64,000 bases of DNA, from assembly GCF_008122505.1 (NCBI RefSeq), contig NZ_VSSB01000001.1, positions 2,588,891-2,652,890 of the forward strand. Direction: 5' to 3'. Below, piece by piece: positions 50,465 through 59,493 of the stretch. The translations under genes and the position numbers were made by a program. Source of the stretch: Agromyces mariniharenae (GTDB lineage Bacteria > Actinomycetota > Actinomycetes > Actinomycetales > Microbacteriaceae). Below the pieces are notes generated by a model, which worked only from the letters and a program-made list of their open reading frames with translations, did not search any database and was not told the origin of the DNA. Numbering within the stretch: the first letter of the stretch is position 1; the number at the start of each line of letters is the position of its first letter.

Positions 50465-52195
50465 ATGGCACGTCTCAAGTCGGTGACGCGTTCGACGAAG
50501 CTCGGACCCGAGGAGCGCGAGGCCGCGCTCACCCGGCTCAAGGAGAAGGAACTCGACATCCTCGTGGTGGGCGGCGGCATCGTCGGCACGGGCGCCGCGC
50601 TCGACGCGGTCACCCGAGGCCTCTCGACCGGCCTCCTCGAGGCCCGCGACTGGGCGTCGGGCACGTCGAGCCGATCGTCGAAGCTCGTGCACGGCGGCAT
50701 CCGCTATCTCGAGCAGCTCGACTTCCGGCTCGTGCGCGAGGCGCTCATCGAACGAGGCCTGCTGCTGCAGCGCATCGCCCCGCACCTCGTGAAGCCCGTG
50801 CGCTTCCTCTACCCCGTGCAGAAGCGCATCTTCGAGCGCTTCTACGTGGGCGCCGGCATGATGCTCTACGACATCTTCAGCTACACCGGCGGTCGCCCGC
50901 CCGGGGTGCCGCACCACCGCCACCTCTCCAAGCGCCAGGTCATGAAGGCCATCCCGTCGCTCTCGAACGACGCGCTCGTGGGCGGCATCACCTACTACGA
51001 CGCCCAGGTCGACGACGCGCGCTACGTGGCGAGCCTCGCGCGCACCGCGTCGTTCTACGGCGCGCACGTCGCGAGCCGGGTCAACGTCGAGGGCTTCATC
51101 AAGGTCGGCGAGCGGGTCGTCGGCGTGAAGGCGCACGACCTGCAGACGGGCGAGCACTTCGAGGTGCGCGCCCGGCAGGTGGTGAACGCCACCGGCGTCT
51201 GGACCGACGACACGCAGCGCATGGTCGGCGAGCGCGGCACGTTCAAGGTCCGCGCGTCGAAGGGCATCCACCTCGTGGTGCCGCGCGATCGCATCCAGTC
51301 CGCCATGGGCATGATCTTCCGCACCGAGAAGAGCGTGCTGTTCGTCATCCCGTGGGGCCGGCACTGGCTCATCGGCACGACCGACACCGACTGGAACCTC
51401 GACAAGGCGCACCCTGCGGCGACGGCGGCCGACATCGACTACCTGCTCGAGCACGTGAACGCGGTGATGGCCGTGCCCCTCACGCGCGAAGACGTCGAGG
51501 GCGTGTTCGCCGGGCTGCGTCCGCTGCTCGCCGGCGAGAGCGACCAGACGTCGAAGCTGTCGCGCGAGCACATCGTCGCGCACACCGTGCCCGGGCTCGT
51601 CGTGGTCGCGGGCGGCAAGTGGACGACGTACCGCGTCATGGCGAAGGACGCGATCGACGCCGCCGCCGACGCGATGGACGGCCGGATCCCGCCGTCGACG
51701 ACGCAGGACATCCCGCTGCTGGGCGCAGAGGGCTACCAGGCGGCCTGGAACAAGCGCGGCAAGATCGCCCACGCGTTCGGCGTGCACAAGGTGCGCATCG
51801 AGCACCTCCTCAACCGCTACGGCACGATGACCGACGAGCTGCTCGACCTCATCCGCGCCGAGCCCGAGCTGGGGGAGCCGCTGCCCGGCGCCGACGACTA
51901 CCTCGCGGCCGAGGTCGTCTACGCGGCCTCGCACGAGGGCGCCCTGCACCTCGACGACGTGCTCGCCCGCCGCACCCGCATCTCGATCGAGGCGTGGGAT
52001 CGCGGCGTCTCGGCGGCCCCGGTCGCGGCGAAGCTCATGGCACGGGTGCTCGGGTGGGACGAGGAGCGCGAGGCGCTCGAGGTCGAGCGCTACCTGCAGC
52101 GCGTCGCCGCCGAGCGCGCGTCGCAGCAGCAGCCCGACGACGAGTCCGCCGACCGCGTGCGGCTCGAGGCGCCCGACATCGTGAAGGTCGAATGA
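50465..52195 (+). CDS. glpD: Glycerol-3-phosphate dehydrogenase
   Basis: FAD-dependent oxidation of glycerol-3-phosphate to dihydroxyacetone phosphate at the membrane face. The start is ATG 50465 (MARLKSVTRSTKLGPEER); the frame is open upstream through guaB3's end without homology. The product is 576 residues. FAD-binding VVGGGIVGTGAALDAVTRG is near residue 40, and SSRSSKLVHGGIRYLEQ and IPWGRHWLIGTTDTDW are family blocks. A weak TTCCAT/TAGCGT promoter could lie at 50384-50412. Confidence 0.95.
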   Translation: MARLKSVTRSTKLGPEEREAALTRLKEKELDILVVGGGIVGTGAALDAVTRGLSTGLLEARDWASGTSSRSSKLVHGGIRYLEQLDFRLVREALIERGLLLQRIAPHLVKPVRFLYPVQKRIFERFYVGAGMMLYDIFSYTGGRPPGVPHHRHLSKRQVMKAIPSLSNDALVGGITYYDAQVDDARYVASLARTASFYGAHVASRVNVEGFIKVGERVVGVKAHDLQTGEHFEVRARQVVNATGVWTDDTQRMVGERGTFKVRASKGIHLVVPRDRIQSAMGMIFRTEKSVLFVIPWGRHWLIGTTDTDWNLDKAHPAATAADIDYLLEHVNAVMAVPLTREDVEGVFAGLRPLLAGESDQTSKLSREHIVAHTVPGLVVVAGGKWTTYRVMAKDAIDAAADAMDGRIPPSTTQDIPLLGAEGYQAAWNKRGKIAHAFGVHKVRIEHLLNRYGTMTDELLDLIRAEPELGEPLPGADDYLAAEVVYAASHEGALHLDDVLARRTRISIEAWDRGVSAAPVAAKLMARVLGWDEEREALEVERYLQRVAAERASQQQPDDESADRVRLEAPDIVKVE

Positions 52196-52249
52196 TCCCA
52201 CGCGGATAGACTGGGGCGCGGGCCTGATCGAGTCCGAGGAGCGCGCGCC

Positions 52250-52750
52250 ATGGTTGATGTCCGCCGGGTCACCCTTCCCGGTGTCGGCGTGCTGCACTCC
52301 TTCGCGGCGGCCGACGGCGGCGAGGTCGCCGTGGTCGCCCACCGCACGGGGTCCAGCGACCTGGTGAGCCGTCCCCCCGGCGCTCGCGACGACGACGATG
52401 CCGTGACCGTTCGGCTCGACGAGGACGAGGCGCACACGCTCGCCGAGCTGCTCGGCGGCACGCGCATCGTGGAGTCGATCGCCGAGCTCGACGAGCTCCC
52501 CGGCGTGCCGATCGACTGGATGACGGTCGACGAGGGCGACGCGATCGTGGGCCGTCCCCTCGGCGAGGCGCCCGTGGCATCCGGCGTCGCGATCGTCGCG
52601 GTCGTGCGCGACGATCACGCCCACCCGTCGCCCGCCGCAGACTTCATCGTGCAGCCCGGCGACACGGTCGTGGCGGTCGGCCCCACCGACCGCATCGCCG
52701 AGGTGTTCCGGGTGATGAACGACGGCCCCGCACGAGGTGCCGAGGCCTGA
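52250..52750 (+). CDS. TrkA-C domain regulatory protein, orphan
   Basis: A soluble 166-residue protein. The C-terminal half fits a TrkA-C (RCK_C) ligand-binding domain: IDWMTVDEGDAIVGRPLGEA and then SPAADFIVQPGDTVVAVGPTDRI. The N-terminal half (VRRVTLPGVGVLHSFAAADG) resembles KhtT-like regulators of K+/H+ antiporters. No antiporter gene adjoins; the next gene, overlapping by one base, is SURF1. GAGGAG precedes the ATG. Its partner channel is presumably elsewhere. Confidence 0.75.
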   Translation: MVDVRRVTLPGVGVLHSFAAADGGEVAVVAHRTGSSDLVSRPPGARDDDDAVTVRLDEDEAHTLAELLGGTRIVESIAELDELPGVPIDWMTVDEGDAIVGRPLGEAPVASGVAIVAVVRDDHAHPSPAADFIVQPGDTVVAVGPTDRIAEVFRVMNDGPARGAEA

Positions 52751-53535
52751 TGCTCCAGATGATGCTGCGCCCCCGGTGGGTGCTCGCGCTCCTCCTCGCC
52801 CTCGGCATCGCCGCGGGCTTCGCGCTGCTCGGCCAGTGGCAGCTCGAGCGCGCGGTCGAGCAGGCCGTGGTGCAGGAACGGCCGACCGAGGAGGTGCGCC
52901 CGCTCGCCGACGTCGCCCAGCCCGACGGGCCCACCGAGCAGGCCGCGACCGGCCAGCGCGTCGAGGTGACGGGCAGGTTCGTGCCCGGCGACACGGTCAT
53001 CGTCGAGGGTCGGCTCAACGACGGGGTCGCCGGCTACTGGCCGGTGGCGCATCTCGAGGTGACGGATGCCGCGCCCGGCGGCCTGCCCGTCGCCCTCGGC
53101 TGGGCGCCCGACCTCGAGGCCGCGCAGGAGGCCGCCGACCGCTTCGACGCCCGGGCGGGCGACGAGGCCACCGTGGTCGGACGCTTCCTGCCGAGCGAGG
53201 CGCCGATGACGCCCGACGACGAGGCCGACCCGAACGCGATGCAGACCGTCGCGGTGGCGCAGCTCATCAACGTCTGGGCGGACTACGACGATCGGCCGGT
53301 GTACTTCGGCTACGTGACGGCGACCGAGCCGGCCGCCGGGCTCGAGGCGATCTCCTCACCGCCGCCCGAGGAGTCCGTGGAGCTCAACTGGCTCAACGTC
53401 TTCTACGCCGTCGAGTGGGTCGTGTTCGCCGGGTTCGCGATCTTCCTCTGGTACCGGCTCGTGCGCGACGCGGTCGAGCGCGAGCGCGACGCGGCGGAGG
53501 CCGAGGCCGAGACGTCCGACTCCGTGTCGCGCTAG
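52750..53535 (+). CDS. SURF1 family cytochrome oxidase assembly protein
   Basis: SURF1 proteins help insert heme a into cytochrome c oxidase. The 261-residue product has the family layout: an N-terminal membrane span (WVLALLLALGIAAGFALLGQ) followed by WQLERAVEQA, a soluble domain with VTGRFVPGDTVIVEGR and GYWPVAHLEVTD, and a C-terminal span (FYAVEWVVFAGFAIFLWYRL). The 5' end overlaps the TrkA-C gene by one base (TGATG). It converges with the metalloprotease gene. Confidence 0.88.
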   Translation: MLQMMLRPRWVLALLLALGIAAGFALLGQWQLERAVEQAVVQERPTEEVRPLADVAQPDGPTEQAATGQRVEVTGRFVPGDTVIVEGRLNDGVAGYWPVAHLEVTDAAPGGLPVALGWAPDLEAAQEAADRFDARAGDEATVVGRFLPSEAPMTPDDEADPNAMQTVAVAQLINVWADYDDRPVYFGYVTATEPAAGLEAISSPPPEESVELNWLNVFYAVEWVVFAGFAIFLWYRLVRDAVERERDAAEAEAETSDSVSR

Positions 53536-53575
53536 CTTTCCGAGCTCCCTCGTCGAGGTCGGCTTCCGAGCCGGA

Positions 53576-54952
53576 TCACGCGTGATCCGATCGTCGCCGG
53601 TGCCTCCCGATGGCCACGACGAGCGCACCGGCCACGAGCAGTCCAGCCGGCAGCGCCAGTGCGCTCGCCGCATCGGAACCCGTCGGCGGGAGCATCGGCG
53701 CCGAGCCGTGCGCCGGGGCGGCCGCCGGCTCCGTCGGGCTCCCCGGCTCGGTCGGCGGTGGGGTGGCGTCCGTGGTCGCGGCGATCCGGACGGTGTCGCT
53801 CCACTCCGACGCGCCCATCACCGTGATCCGGGTGCTCGAGATCGTGTCCGTGTATCGCTCGCCCGCAGCGAGGGGTGCGCGTTCGAAATCGGCGTAGAAC
53901 GTGGGCGGTGCCGTTCCGTCCTTCGCTGCGATGCGCACCGGCCCGTGACCCGTCGTCACGTCGGACGAGACGATGTAGACCACTACTCCTCCACTGATCG
54001 TCGCATCGAATCGATCCGGCCGACGTGACTCGATGACCAGCGCCCGACGCTCGGACGTGGGAATCACGACCGCCAGTGTCGGCCCGTCTCTCGTCAGGGC
54101 GCCGATCGTCACGTCCGGCACACCGCCGCCCGGGGCGATGCAGCGAACCTGGGAGTCGTCCATCCAGCCCAGCCGCCAGCGATGCCAGCTGAAGAATTCA
54201 CCGCCCGAGGCCAGACCCATGAGGTCCAAGTCGCTCACGTACTGTGCCTGGGGAAGCTCTCGCGTGGTGTCGTACAGGTCCGGAAGCCCGAACGTGTGCC
54301 CTGTTTCGTGGACGAGGGTGGCGCGGAGGTCCTGTTCGACCATGGGGAGGGTGACGGCGCGATCGACCGGCGGACCGCCTTCCGGAAGGTAGACCACGTT
54401 GTCGGCTCCGGCCCGAGTCGGGAGGGGGTCCGCCCACGGGAAGAAGAGCCAGACCACTTCGGACACCGCGAAGTCGATCGAATCACCGGCAGCGGTGACC
54501 GCGTCGACCACGAACGGCATCCATGCGGGGCCGAAGACGTCATCCTCAGTGGCCGGGTACTCGGTGGTGTTCTTCGGCATCATGACGGGATCGTTCTGCT
54601 CGAGGACGTCGACCTCCAGCCGCCCCTCGGAGAGCGTCTCGAGTCGCTCTTCCGTCTCGGCGATACCCTGGCGAACCGCTTCCAGCGATGCGTTCCCCGG
54701 CGCGCCGAGTGCCAGATCGGGGAACTCGACGAAGACGACCTGAGCCGTGAGAGTGCCCGTCGGGGTCGCGGCTCGGAGATCGCGTGCGAAGCCCTCGTTG
54801 AAGGTGCCCACACCCACGCTCTCGAGCTTGCAGTCCGCGATCGGGAGCTCGGACGTCGCCGCCGGTTGCGCGAGAGCCGCCGGCGTGAGGAAGAGGACGA
54901 ATGAGGCGGCCAGCGTGAGCGTGGCCGACACCGCGACGATGCGTGAGCGCAT
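53576..54952 (-). CDS. Secreted zinc metalloprotease (M6-like) with LPxTG-type anchor
   Basis: A 458-residue secreted protein from ATG 54952 (AGGAG upstream). The signal peptide is MRSRIVAVSATLTLAASFVL and ends near ALAQPA. The zinc motif VHETGHTFGLPDLYD, with His215, Glu216, His219 and Asp225, is that of M6/metzincin-like peptidases. Near residue 420 LPPTG is followed by a hydrophobic span and the basic end GRHRRRSDHA, a sortase wall-anchoring signal. Third codon positions look less G/C-rich than in neighbours, hinting at acquisition. The target is unknown. Confidence 0.82.
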   Translation of the reverse strand: MRSRIVAVSATLTLAASFVLFLTPAALAQPAATSELPIADCKLESVGVGTFNEGFARDLRAATPTGTLTAQVVFVEFPDLALGAPGNASLEAVRQGIAETEERLETLSEGRLEVDVLEQNDPVMMPKNTTEYPATEDDVFGPAWMPFVVDAVTAAGDSIDFAVSEVVWLFFPWADPLPTRAGADNVVYLPEGGPPVDRAVTLPMVEQDLRATLVHETGHTFGLPDLYDTTRELPQAQYVSDLDLMGLASGGEFFSWHRWRLGWMDDSQVRCIAPGGGVPDVTIGALTRDGPTLAVVIPTSERRALVIESRRPDRFDATISGGVVVYIVSSDVTTGHGPVRIAAKDGTAPPTFYADFERAPLAAGERYTDTISSTRITVMGASEWSDTVRIAATTDATPPPTEPGSPTEPAAAPAHGSAPMLPPTGSDAASALALPAGLLVAGALVVAIGRHRRRSDHA

Positions 54953-55088
54953 GATGCTCCTGCCTCGGGTCGCCTCCGAGCGTACCGATGTCGACTGGAG
55001 CGGGCGACACCCCGTTCGGGGCCGACATCCCGTTCCGCCCGGGGCGAACGCCGCCCGCGCGCACCCGCCACGGGCGGATGATCGACGT

Positions 55089-56015
55089 GTGGACGAAGCA
55101 GACCCCCTCGACGCGTACTCGGCCGTGGTGACGCGGGTCGCGGCATCCGTGCTGCCGAGCGTCGCGAGCCTCGCGGTGCGCACCTCGCGCGGCGAGGGCG
55201 CAGGCAGTGCGAGCGTGATCTCGACCGACGGCGTGCTGCTCACGAGCGCGCATGTGGTGTCGGGAGCGCGATCGGCCGAGGCCACCTTCGCCGACGGCAC
55301 GTCGGTCATGGTCGACGTGATCGGGCGCGACGTGCTCTCCGACCTCGCGGTGCTCCGCGCGCGGGCGGCGGTGCCCGCGCCGGTCGAGCTCGGCGACGCC
55401 GCCGGCCTCCGGGTCGGCCAGCTCGTGGTCGCGCTCGGCAATCCGATGGGGCTCGCCGGCAGCGTCACGGCCGGCATCGTGTCGAACCTCGGCCGGTCGC
55501 TGCCGACCGCCTCGGGGCGGGTCATCGACGAGGTCATCCAGACGGATGCCGCGCTGAACCCCGGCAACTCCGGTGGCGTGCTCGCCGACGGCGCGGGTCG
55601 CATGGTCGGGGTGAACACCGCGGTCGCGGGCATCGGCCTCGGACTCGCCGTGCCGATCAACCGGGCGACGCGCGACATCATCGCCACGCTCACGCGCGCC
55701 GGCCGCGTGCGCCGGGCGTGGCTCGGCATCGTCGGCACCAGGGTGCAGCTGGCCCCAGAGCTCGCGGCGCGCATCGGCTCGCCGACCGGCCTGCAGGTCG
55801 CCGGCGTCGCACCCGACAGCCCGGCCGACCTGGCGGACATCCACCGCGGCGACATCGTCGTGTCGCTCGACGGCAACGACGTCGTGACGTCGACGTCCAT
55901 CCAGCGGCTCATGGTGGAGGACGCGATCGACCGCCAGGTCGAGATGACCGTGTGGCGCAACGGTGCGCTCGTCGACGTGTTCGTCGTGCCGCGGGAGCTC
56001 GTCGACGCGTCGTAG
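55089..56015 (+). CDS. HtrA/DegP-like serine protease with PDZ domain
   Basis: A 308-residue S1C-type protease. The catalytic triad is His in LLTSAHVVSGA, Asp in VLSDLAVLRA and Ser in NPGNSGGVLADG. A PDZ domain follows (LQVAGVAPDSPADLADIHRGD). No signal peptide or membrane span is visible from the chosen GTG 55089, so it is predicted cytoplasmic unless the true start lies upstream. GATGAT six bases before this GTG resembles the leaderless layout. It is divergent from the wall metalloprotease. Confidence 0.82.
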   Translation: MDEADPLDAYSAVVTRVAASVLPSVASLAVRTSRGEGAGSASVISTDGVLLTSAHVVSGARSAEATFADGTSVMVDVIGRDVLSDLAVLRARAAVPAPVELGDAAGLRVGQLVVALGNPMGLAGSVTAGIVSNLGRSLPTASGRVIDEVIQTDAALNPGNSGGVLADGAGRMVGVNTAVAGIGLGLAVPINRATRDIIATLTRAGRVRRAWLGIVGTRVQLAPELAARIGSPTGLQVAGVAPDSPADLADIHRGDIVVSLDGNDVVTSTSIQRLMVEDAIDRQVEMTVWRNGALVDVFVVPRELVDAS

Positions 56016-56033
56016 GCACTGGCACCCCGTTGC

Positions 56034-56074
56034 GTCTCGATACGCGTCGGCTTCGGCGGCGCTACTCGACGACC
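56034..56074. repeat. Dispersed intergenic hairpin repeat, copy 3
   Basis: GTCTCGATACGCGTCG, then GCTTCGGCGG, then CGCTACTCGACGACC. The ends are identical to copy 2 and the centre differs. It lies just after the HtrA-like gene, 30 bases before the next gene. Confidence 0.7.
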
Positions 56075-56092
56075 GCCGCCGTATGCGCCACG

Positions 56093-56098
56093 TAGACT
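56093..56098 (+). promoter_or_regulatory. -10 box of the DUF3817 gene (leaderless layout)
   Basis: TAGACT, then GTTCGC, then ATG 56105. No ribosome binding site is present in the six-base gap. Confidence 0.55.
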
Positions 56099-56104
56099 GT
56101 TCGC

Positions 56105-56587
56105 ATGCCCCTCGAGCCGAAACTCGCCGATCTGCCGCGCATTCGCGGGGCGCTCCGCTTCTACCAGGTCGCCGCGATCATCACCGGTGTGCTGCTGCTC
56201 GCCCTGTGCGCCGAGATGCTCATGAAGTACGCGTTCGGGCTCGAGCTCGAGCTCGGCGGCCCTGACGGCTTCCTCGCGTTCGTGCCGACCGACACCGTGA
56301 CGGCGGTCAACCTGTCGACCGGCATCCTCATCGTGCACGGCTGGTTCTACGTCGTGTACCTGTTCAGCGACTTCCGCCTGTGGAGCCTCATGCGCTGGCC
56401 GTTCATGCGGTTCATCGTCATCGCGCTCGGCGGCGTCATCCCGTTCCTCTCGTTCATCCTCGAGGCCCGCATCGGCCGCGAGGTGCGCGCGTACCTCGCA
56501 CGACGCGAGTCCGAGGCATCCGTCGCACCGGGTGCCGCCACGGATGCCGCGACCGACCCCGCCGACTCCATGGAGGCCCAGCAGTGA
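56105..56587 (+). CDS. DUF3817 family membrane protein
   Basis: A 160-residue membrane protein of unknown function with three or four hydrophobic spans. It fits the DUF3817 family: [20 protein letters not shown], then [20 protein letters not shown] and [20 protein letters not shown]. It overlaps guaA by four bases, and this pairing is common in actinobacteria. The last 25 residues are a loose Ala/Asp tail encoded by an inverted pair of the chromosomal word (56515-56548). Confidence 0.85.
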   Translation: MPLEPKLADLPRIRGALRFYQVAAIITGVLLLALCAEMLMKYAFGLELELGGPDGFLAFVPTDTVTAVNLSTGILIVHGWFYVVYLFSDFRLWSLMRWPFMRFIVIALGGVIPFLSFILEARIGREVRAYLARRESEASVAPGAATDAATDPADSMEAQQ

Positions 56588-58179
56588 CCGACGCGACCCC
56601 CGAGCAGCCCACCGAGCAGCGTCCCGTCCTCGTCGTCGACTTCGGGGCGCAGTACGCCCAGCTGATCGCGCGGCGCGTGCGCGAGGCATCCGTCTACTCG
56701 GAGATCGTGCCGCACACCATCACGGCCGAGGAGGTGCGCGCGAAGAACCCGGTCGGCATCGTGCTCTCGGGCGGACCGTCGTCGGTCTACGAGGAGGGCG
56801 CGCCGGCGCTCGACGAGGGCATCCTGCAGCTCGGCGTGCCGACGCTCGGCATCTGCTACGGCTTCCAGGTCATGGCGCAGCAGCTCGGCGGCGAGGTCGC
56901 GCACACCGGCCACCGCGAGTACGGCTCGACCGCCGTCACCGCGCGCACCGACGACGACAACGCGCTGCTGTCGGGCCAACCCGAGGCGCAGATCGTGTGG
57001 ATGAGCCACGGCGACTCGGTGTCGCGGGCGCCCGAGGGCTTCGAGGTGCTCGCCTCCACGGCGACGACGCCCGTCGCGGCCTTCGCGAACGACGAGCGGT
57101 CGCTCTACGGCGTGCAGTGGCACCCCGAGGTGAAGCACTCCGAGTTCGGCCAGCGCGTGCTCGAGAACTTCCTGCACCGGGCGGCCGGCATCCCCGCCGA
57201 CTGGAACCCCGACAACGTCATCGCCGAGCAGGTCGAGCGCATCCGCGCGCAGGTGGGGTCGTCGCGCGTGATCTCGGCGCTCTCGGGCGGGGTCGACTCG
57301 GCCGTCTCCACCGCGCTCGTGCAGCGGGCCGTCGGCGACCAGCTCACCGCGGTGTTCGTCGACCACGGCCTGCTGCGGCAGGGCGAGCGCGAGCAGGTGC
57401 AGCAGGACTACGTCGAGGCGACCGGCGTCCGGCTCGTGACGATCGACGCGGTCGACACGTTCCTCGACGCGCTCGCCGGGGTGACCGACCCCGAGGAGAA
57501 GCGCAAGATCATCGGCCGCGAGTTCATCCGCGCCTTCGAGCAGGCCGAGCGCGACCTCATCGCCGAGGCGGCGGCCGACGGGGAGCCGATCCGGTTCCTC
57601 GTGCAGGGCACGCTCTACCCTGACGTCGTCGAGTCGGGCGGCGGCACGGGCACCGCGAACATCAAGAGCCACCACAACGTGGGCGGCCTGCCCGAGGACC
57701 TGCAGTTCGAGCTCGTCGAGCCGCTGCGCACGCTCTTCAAGGACGAGGTGCGCGCCATCGGCCGCGAGCTCGGGCTGCCCGAGGCGATCGTGGGACGCCA
57801 GCCGTTCCCGGGTCCGGGCCTCGGCATCCGCATCGTCGGGGAGGTCACTCGCGATCGCCTCGAGGTGCTGCGCCAGGCCGACGCGATCGCGCGCGAGGAG
57901 CTCACCGCCGCGGGCCTCGACCAGGAGATCTGGCAGTGCCCGGTCGTGCTGCTCGCCGACGTGCGCTCGGTGGGCGTGCAGGGCGACGGCCGCACCTACG
58001 GGCACCCGATCGTGCTGCGTCCCGTCTCGTCGGAGGACGCGATGACCGCCGACTGGACCCGCCTGCCCTACGACGTGCTCGCGCGCATCTCGAACCGCAT
58101 CACCAACGAGGTGCGCGAGGTGAACCGTGTCGTGCTCGACGTCACGTCGAAGCCGCCGGGCACCATCGAATGGGAGTAG
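56584..58179 (+). CDS. guaA: GMP synthase (glutamine-hydrolysing)
   Basis: Converts XMP to GMP with glutamine and ATP, completing the pathway from guaB. The start is GTG 56584, overlapping the DUF3817 gene; the product is 531 residues. The amidotransferase Cys is in [17 protein letters not shown], with His/Glu in [12 protein letters not shown]. The P-loop is [17 protein letters not shown], and the C-terminal domain ends [13 protein letters not shown] terminator hairpin follows. Confidence 0.97.
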   Translation: MTDATPEQPTEQRPVLVVDFGAQYAQLIARRVREASVYSEIVPHTITAEEVRAKNPVGIVLSGGPSSVYEEGAPALDEGILQLGVPTLGICYGFQVMAQQLGGEVAHTGHREYGSTAVTARTDDDNALLSGQPEAQIVWMSHGDSVSRAPEGFEVLASTATTPVAAFANDERSLYGVQWHPEVKHSEFGQRVLENFLHRAAGIPADWNPDNVIAEQVERIRAQVGSSRVISALSGGVDSAVSTALVQRAVGDQLTAVFVDHGLLRQGEREQVQQDYVEATGVRLVTIDAVDTFLDALAGVTDPEEKRKIIGREFIRAFEQAERDLIAEAAADGEPIRFLVQGTLYPDVVESGGGTGTANIKSHHNVGGLPEDLQFELVEPLRTLFKDEVRAIGRELGLPEAIVGRQPFPGPGLGIRIVGEVTRDRLEVLRQADAIAREELTAAGLDQEIWQCPVVLLADVRSVGVQGDGRTYGHPIVLRPVSSEDAMTADWTRLPYDVLARISNRITNEVREVNRVVLDVTSKPPGTIEWE

Positions 58180-58200
58180 GGGGCGCGGGCTCGCCGCGTA

Positions 58201-58230
58201 AAGGGCGCGGACCATGCGGTCTGCGCCCTT
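58201..58230 (+). terminator. Terminator hairpin after guaA
   Basis: AAGGGCGCGGACC (58201-58213), loop ATGC, GGTCTGCGCCCTT (58218-58230): a 13-bp stem with one G-T pair, 22 bases after the guaA stop. Confidence 0.75.
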
Positions 58231-58389
58231 CGTCCTTCGACTCGCGAAGTCGAGACGAGGGCCGTGAGCGCGAGTCGATCGAGTGCGACCCAGTCGGGCA
58301 GGCGGCGGATGGCGCGACGATGCGAGTCGACGCGCGACCGCACGACCACACGTCGACGCGTGACCGCGCACCACTGGCAGGATGGGCCC

Positions 58390-59340
58390 ATGCCGGTCGT
58401 GGAGAACTCGAAGCTCACCGTCGTCGGAGCCGGAAGCGTGGGCGCCAGCCTCGCGTACGCCGCGCTCATCCGTGGATCGGCCAGCGAGGTGGCGCTGTAC
58501 GACATCGCGGCCGAGAAGGTGCAGGCCGAGGTGCTCGACCTGGCGCACGGCACGCAGTTCACCGACGCCCGGGTGTCGGGTGGCGACGACCTCGCCGTGG
58601 TCGAAGGCTCGCACGTCGTCGTGATCACGGCGGGCGCCAAGCAGCATCCGGGGCAGTCGCGCCTCGAGCTCGCCGACACGAACGTGCGCATCCTCGAGCA
58701 GCTGCTGCCGAACCTGCAGGAGCGGGCGCCCGACGCGGTGTTCCTGCTCGTCACGAACCCCGTGGACGTGCTCACGGTCGTCGCGCAGCGCATCACGGGC
58801 CTGCCTGCGAATCGGGTCATCGGCTCGGGCACTGTGCTCGACACCTCCCGGCTGCGCTGGCTGCTGGCTCGGCGTGCCGGCGTCGCGACGTCGAGCGTGC
58901 ACGCCGACATCGTGGGGGAGCACGGCGACACGGAGTTCCCGCTCTGGTCGAACGCGCGCATCGGCCCGGTGCCGATCCTCGATTGGCACGGCGGCGAGTC
59001 GTTCTCGCTCGCGGAGCTCGACGAGATCGCGCACGAGGTGCGCAACGCCGCCTACACGGTCATCCGAGGCAAGGGCGCGACGAATTCGGCGATCGGGCTC
59101 GCCGGCGCCCGCATCGTGGAGGCGGTGCTCGACGACGAGCAGGCCGTGCTGCCGGTGAGCACCGTGCTCTCGGGCCAGCACGGGATCGACGGCATCGCGC
59201 TCTCGGTGCCGTGCCTGGTCGGTGGCGACGGCGCGTTCCCGCTCGAGGGCGTGCCGTTCTCCGCCGACGAGGAAGGGCTGCTGCGCGCCTCTGCCGACGC
59301 TCTTCGCGCGTCGCTCGGCTCGATCGGCCGCGGCGCGTGA
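58390..59340 (+). CDS. ldh: L-lactate dehydrogenase
   Basis: Interconverts pyruvate and L-lactate with NADH. The start is ATG 58390 (MPVVENSKLTVVGAGSVGAS), giving 316 residues. The NAD site is VVGAGSVGASLAYAAL, the mobile-loop Arg is in QHPGQSRLELADTN, and the catalytic His is in VGEHGDTEFPLWS. TNPVDVLTVVAQ is typical of LDH/MDH; the Gln in the loop (KQHPGQSR) favours LDH over malate dehydrogenase. It is a single gene. Confidence 0.93.
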   Translation: MPVVENSKLTVVGAGSVGASLAYAALIRGSASEVALYDIAAEKVQAEVLDLAHGTQFTDARVSGGDDLAVVEGSHVVVITAGAKQHPGQSRLELADTNVRILEQLLPNLQERAPDAVFLLVTNPVDVLTVVAQRITGLPANRVIGSGTVLDTSRLRWLLARRAGVATSSVHADIVGEHGDTEFPLWSNARIGPVPILDWHGGESFSLAELDEIAHEVRNAAYTVIRGKGATNSAIGLAGARIVEAVLDDEQAVLPVSTVLSGQHGIDGIALSVPCLVGGDGAFPLEGVPFSADEEGLLRASADALRASLGSIGRGA

Positions 59341-59450
59341 TCCTCGGCCTCCCGATCGCGGCCGGAGTGCTCCGTCGCTAGCGATGCAGGCTCCCGATGC
59401 GGCATCCGATGGAAGGGTGGGGCTTGCGCGTCGTCGGCCTGAAACGCGGA

Positions 59451-59474
59451 ACGGCCGCCCCGAGGGGCGGCCGT
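59451..59474. terminator. Bidirectional terminator between ldh and the BI-1 gene
   Basis: ACGGCCGCCCC (59451-59461) and GGGGCGGCCGT (59464-59474) form a nearly loop-less perfect palindrome between two convergent genes, so it can serve both strands. Confidence 0.75.
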
Positions 59475-59493
59475 CCGAGTGTCGAGGCTTCCG

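Noticed and set aside
54953-56689. Long N-terminal extension of the metalloprotease frame
   Set aside because: It is antisense to the HtrA-like protease and DUF3817 gene. A good signal peptide begins at ATG 54952.
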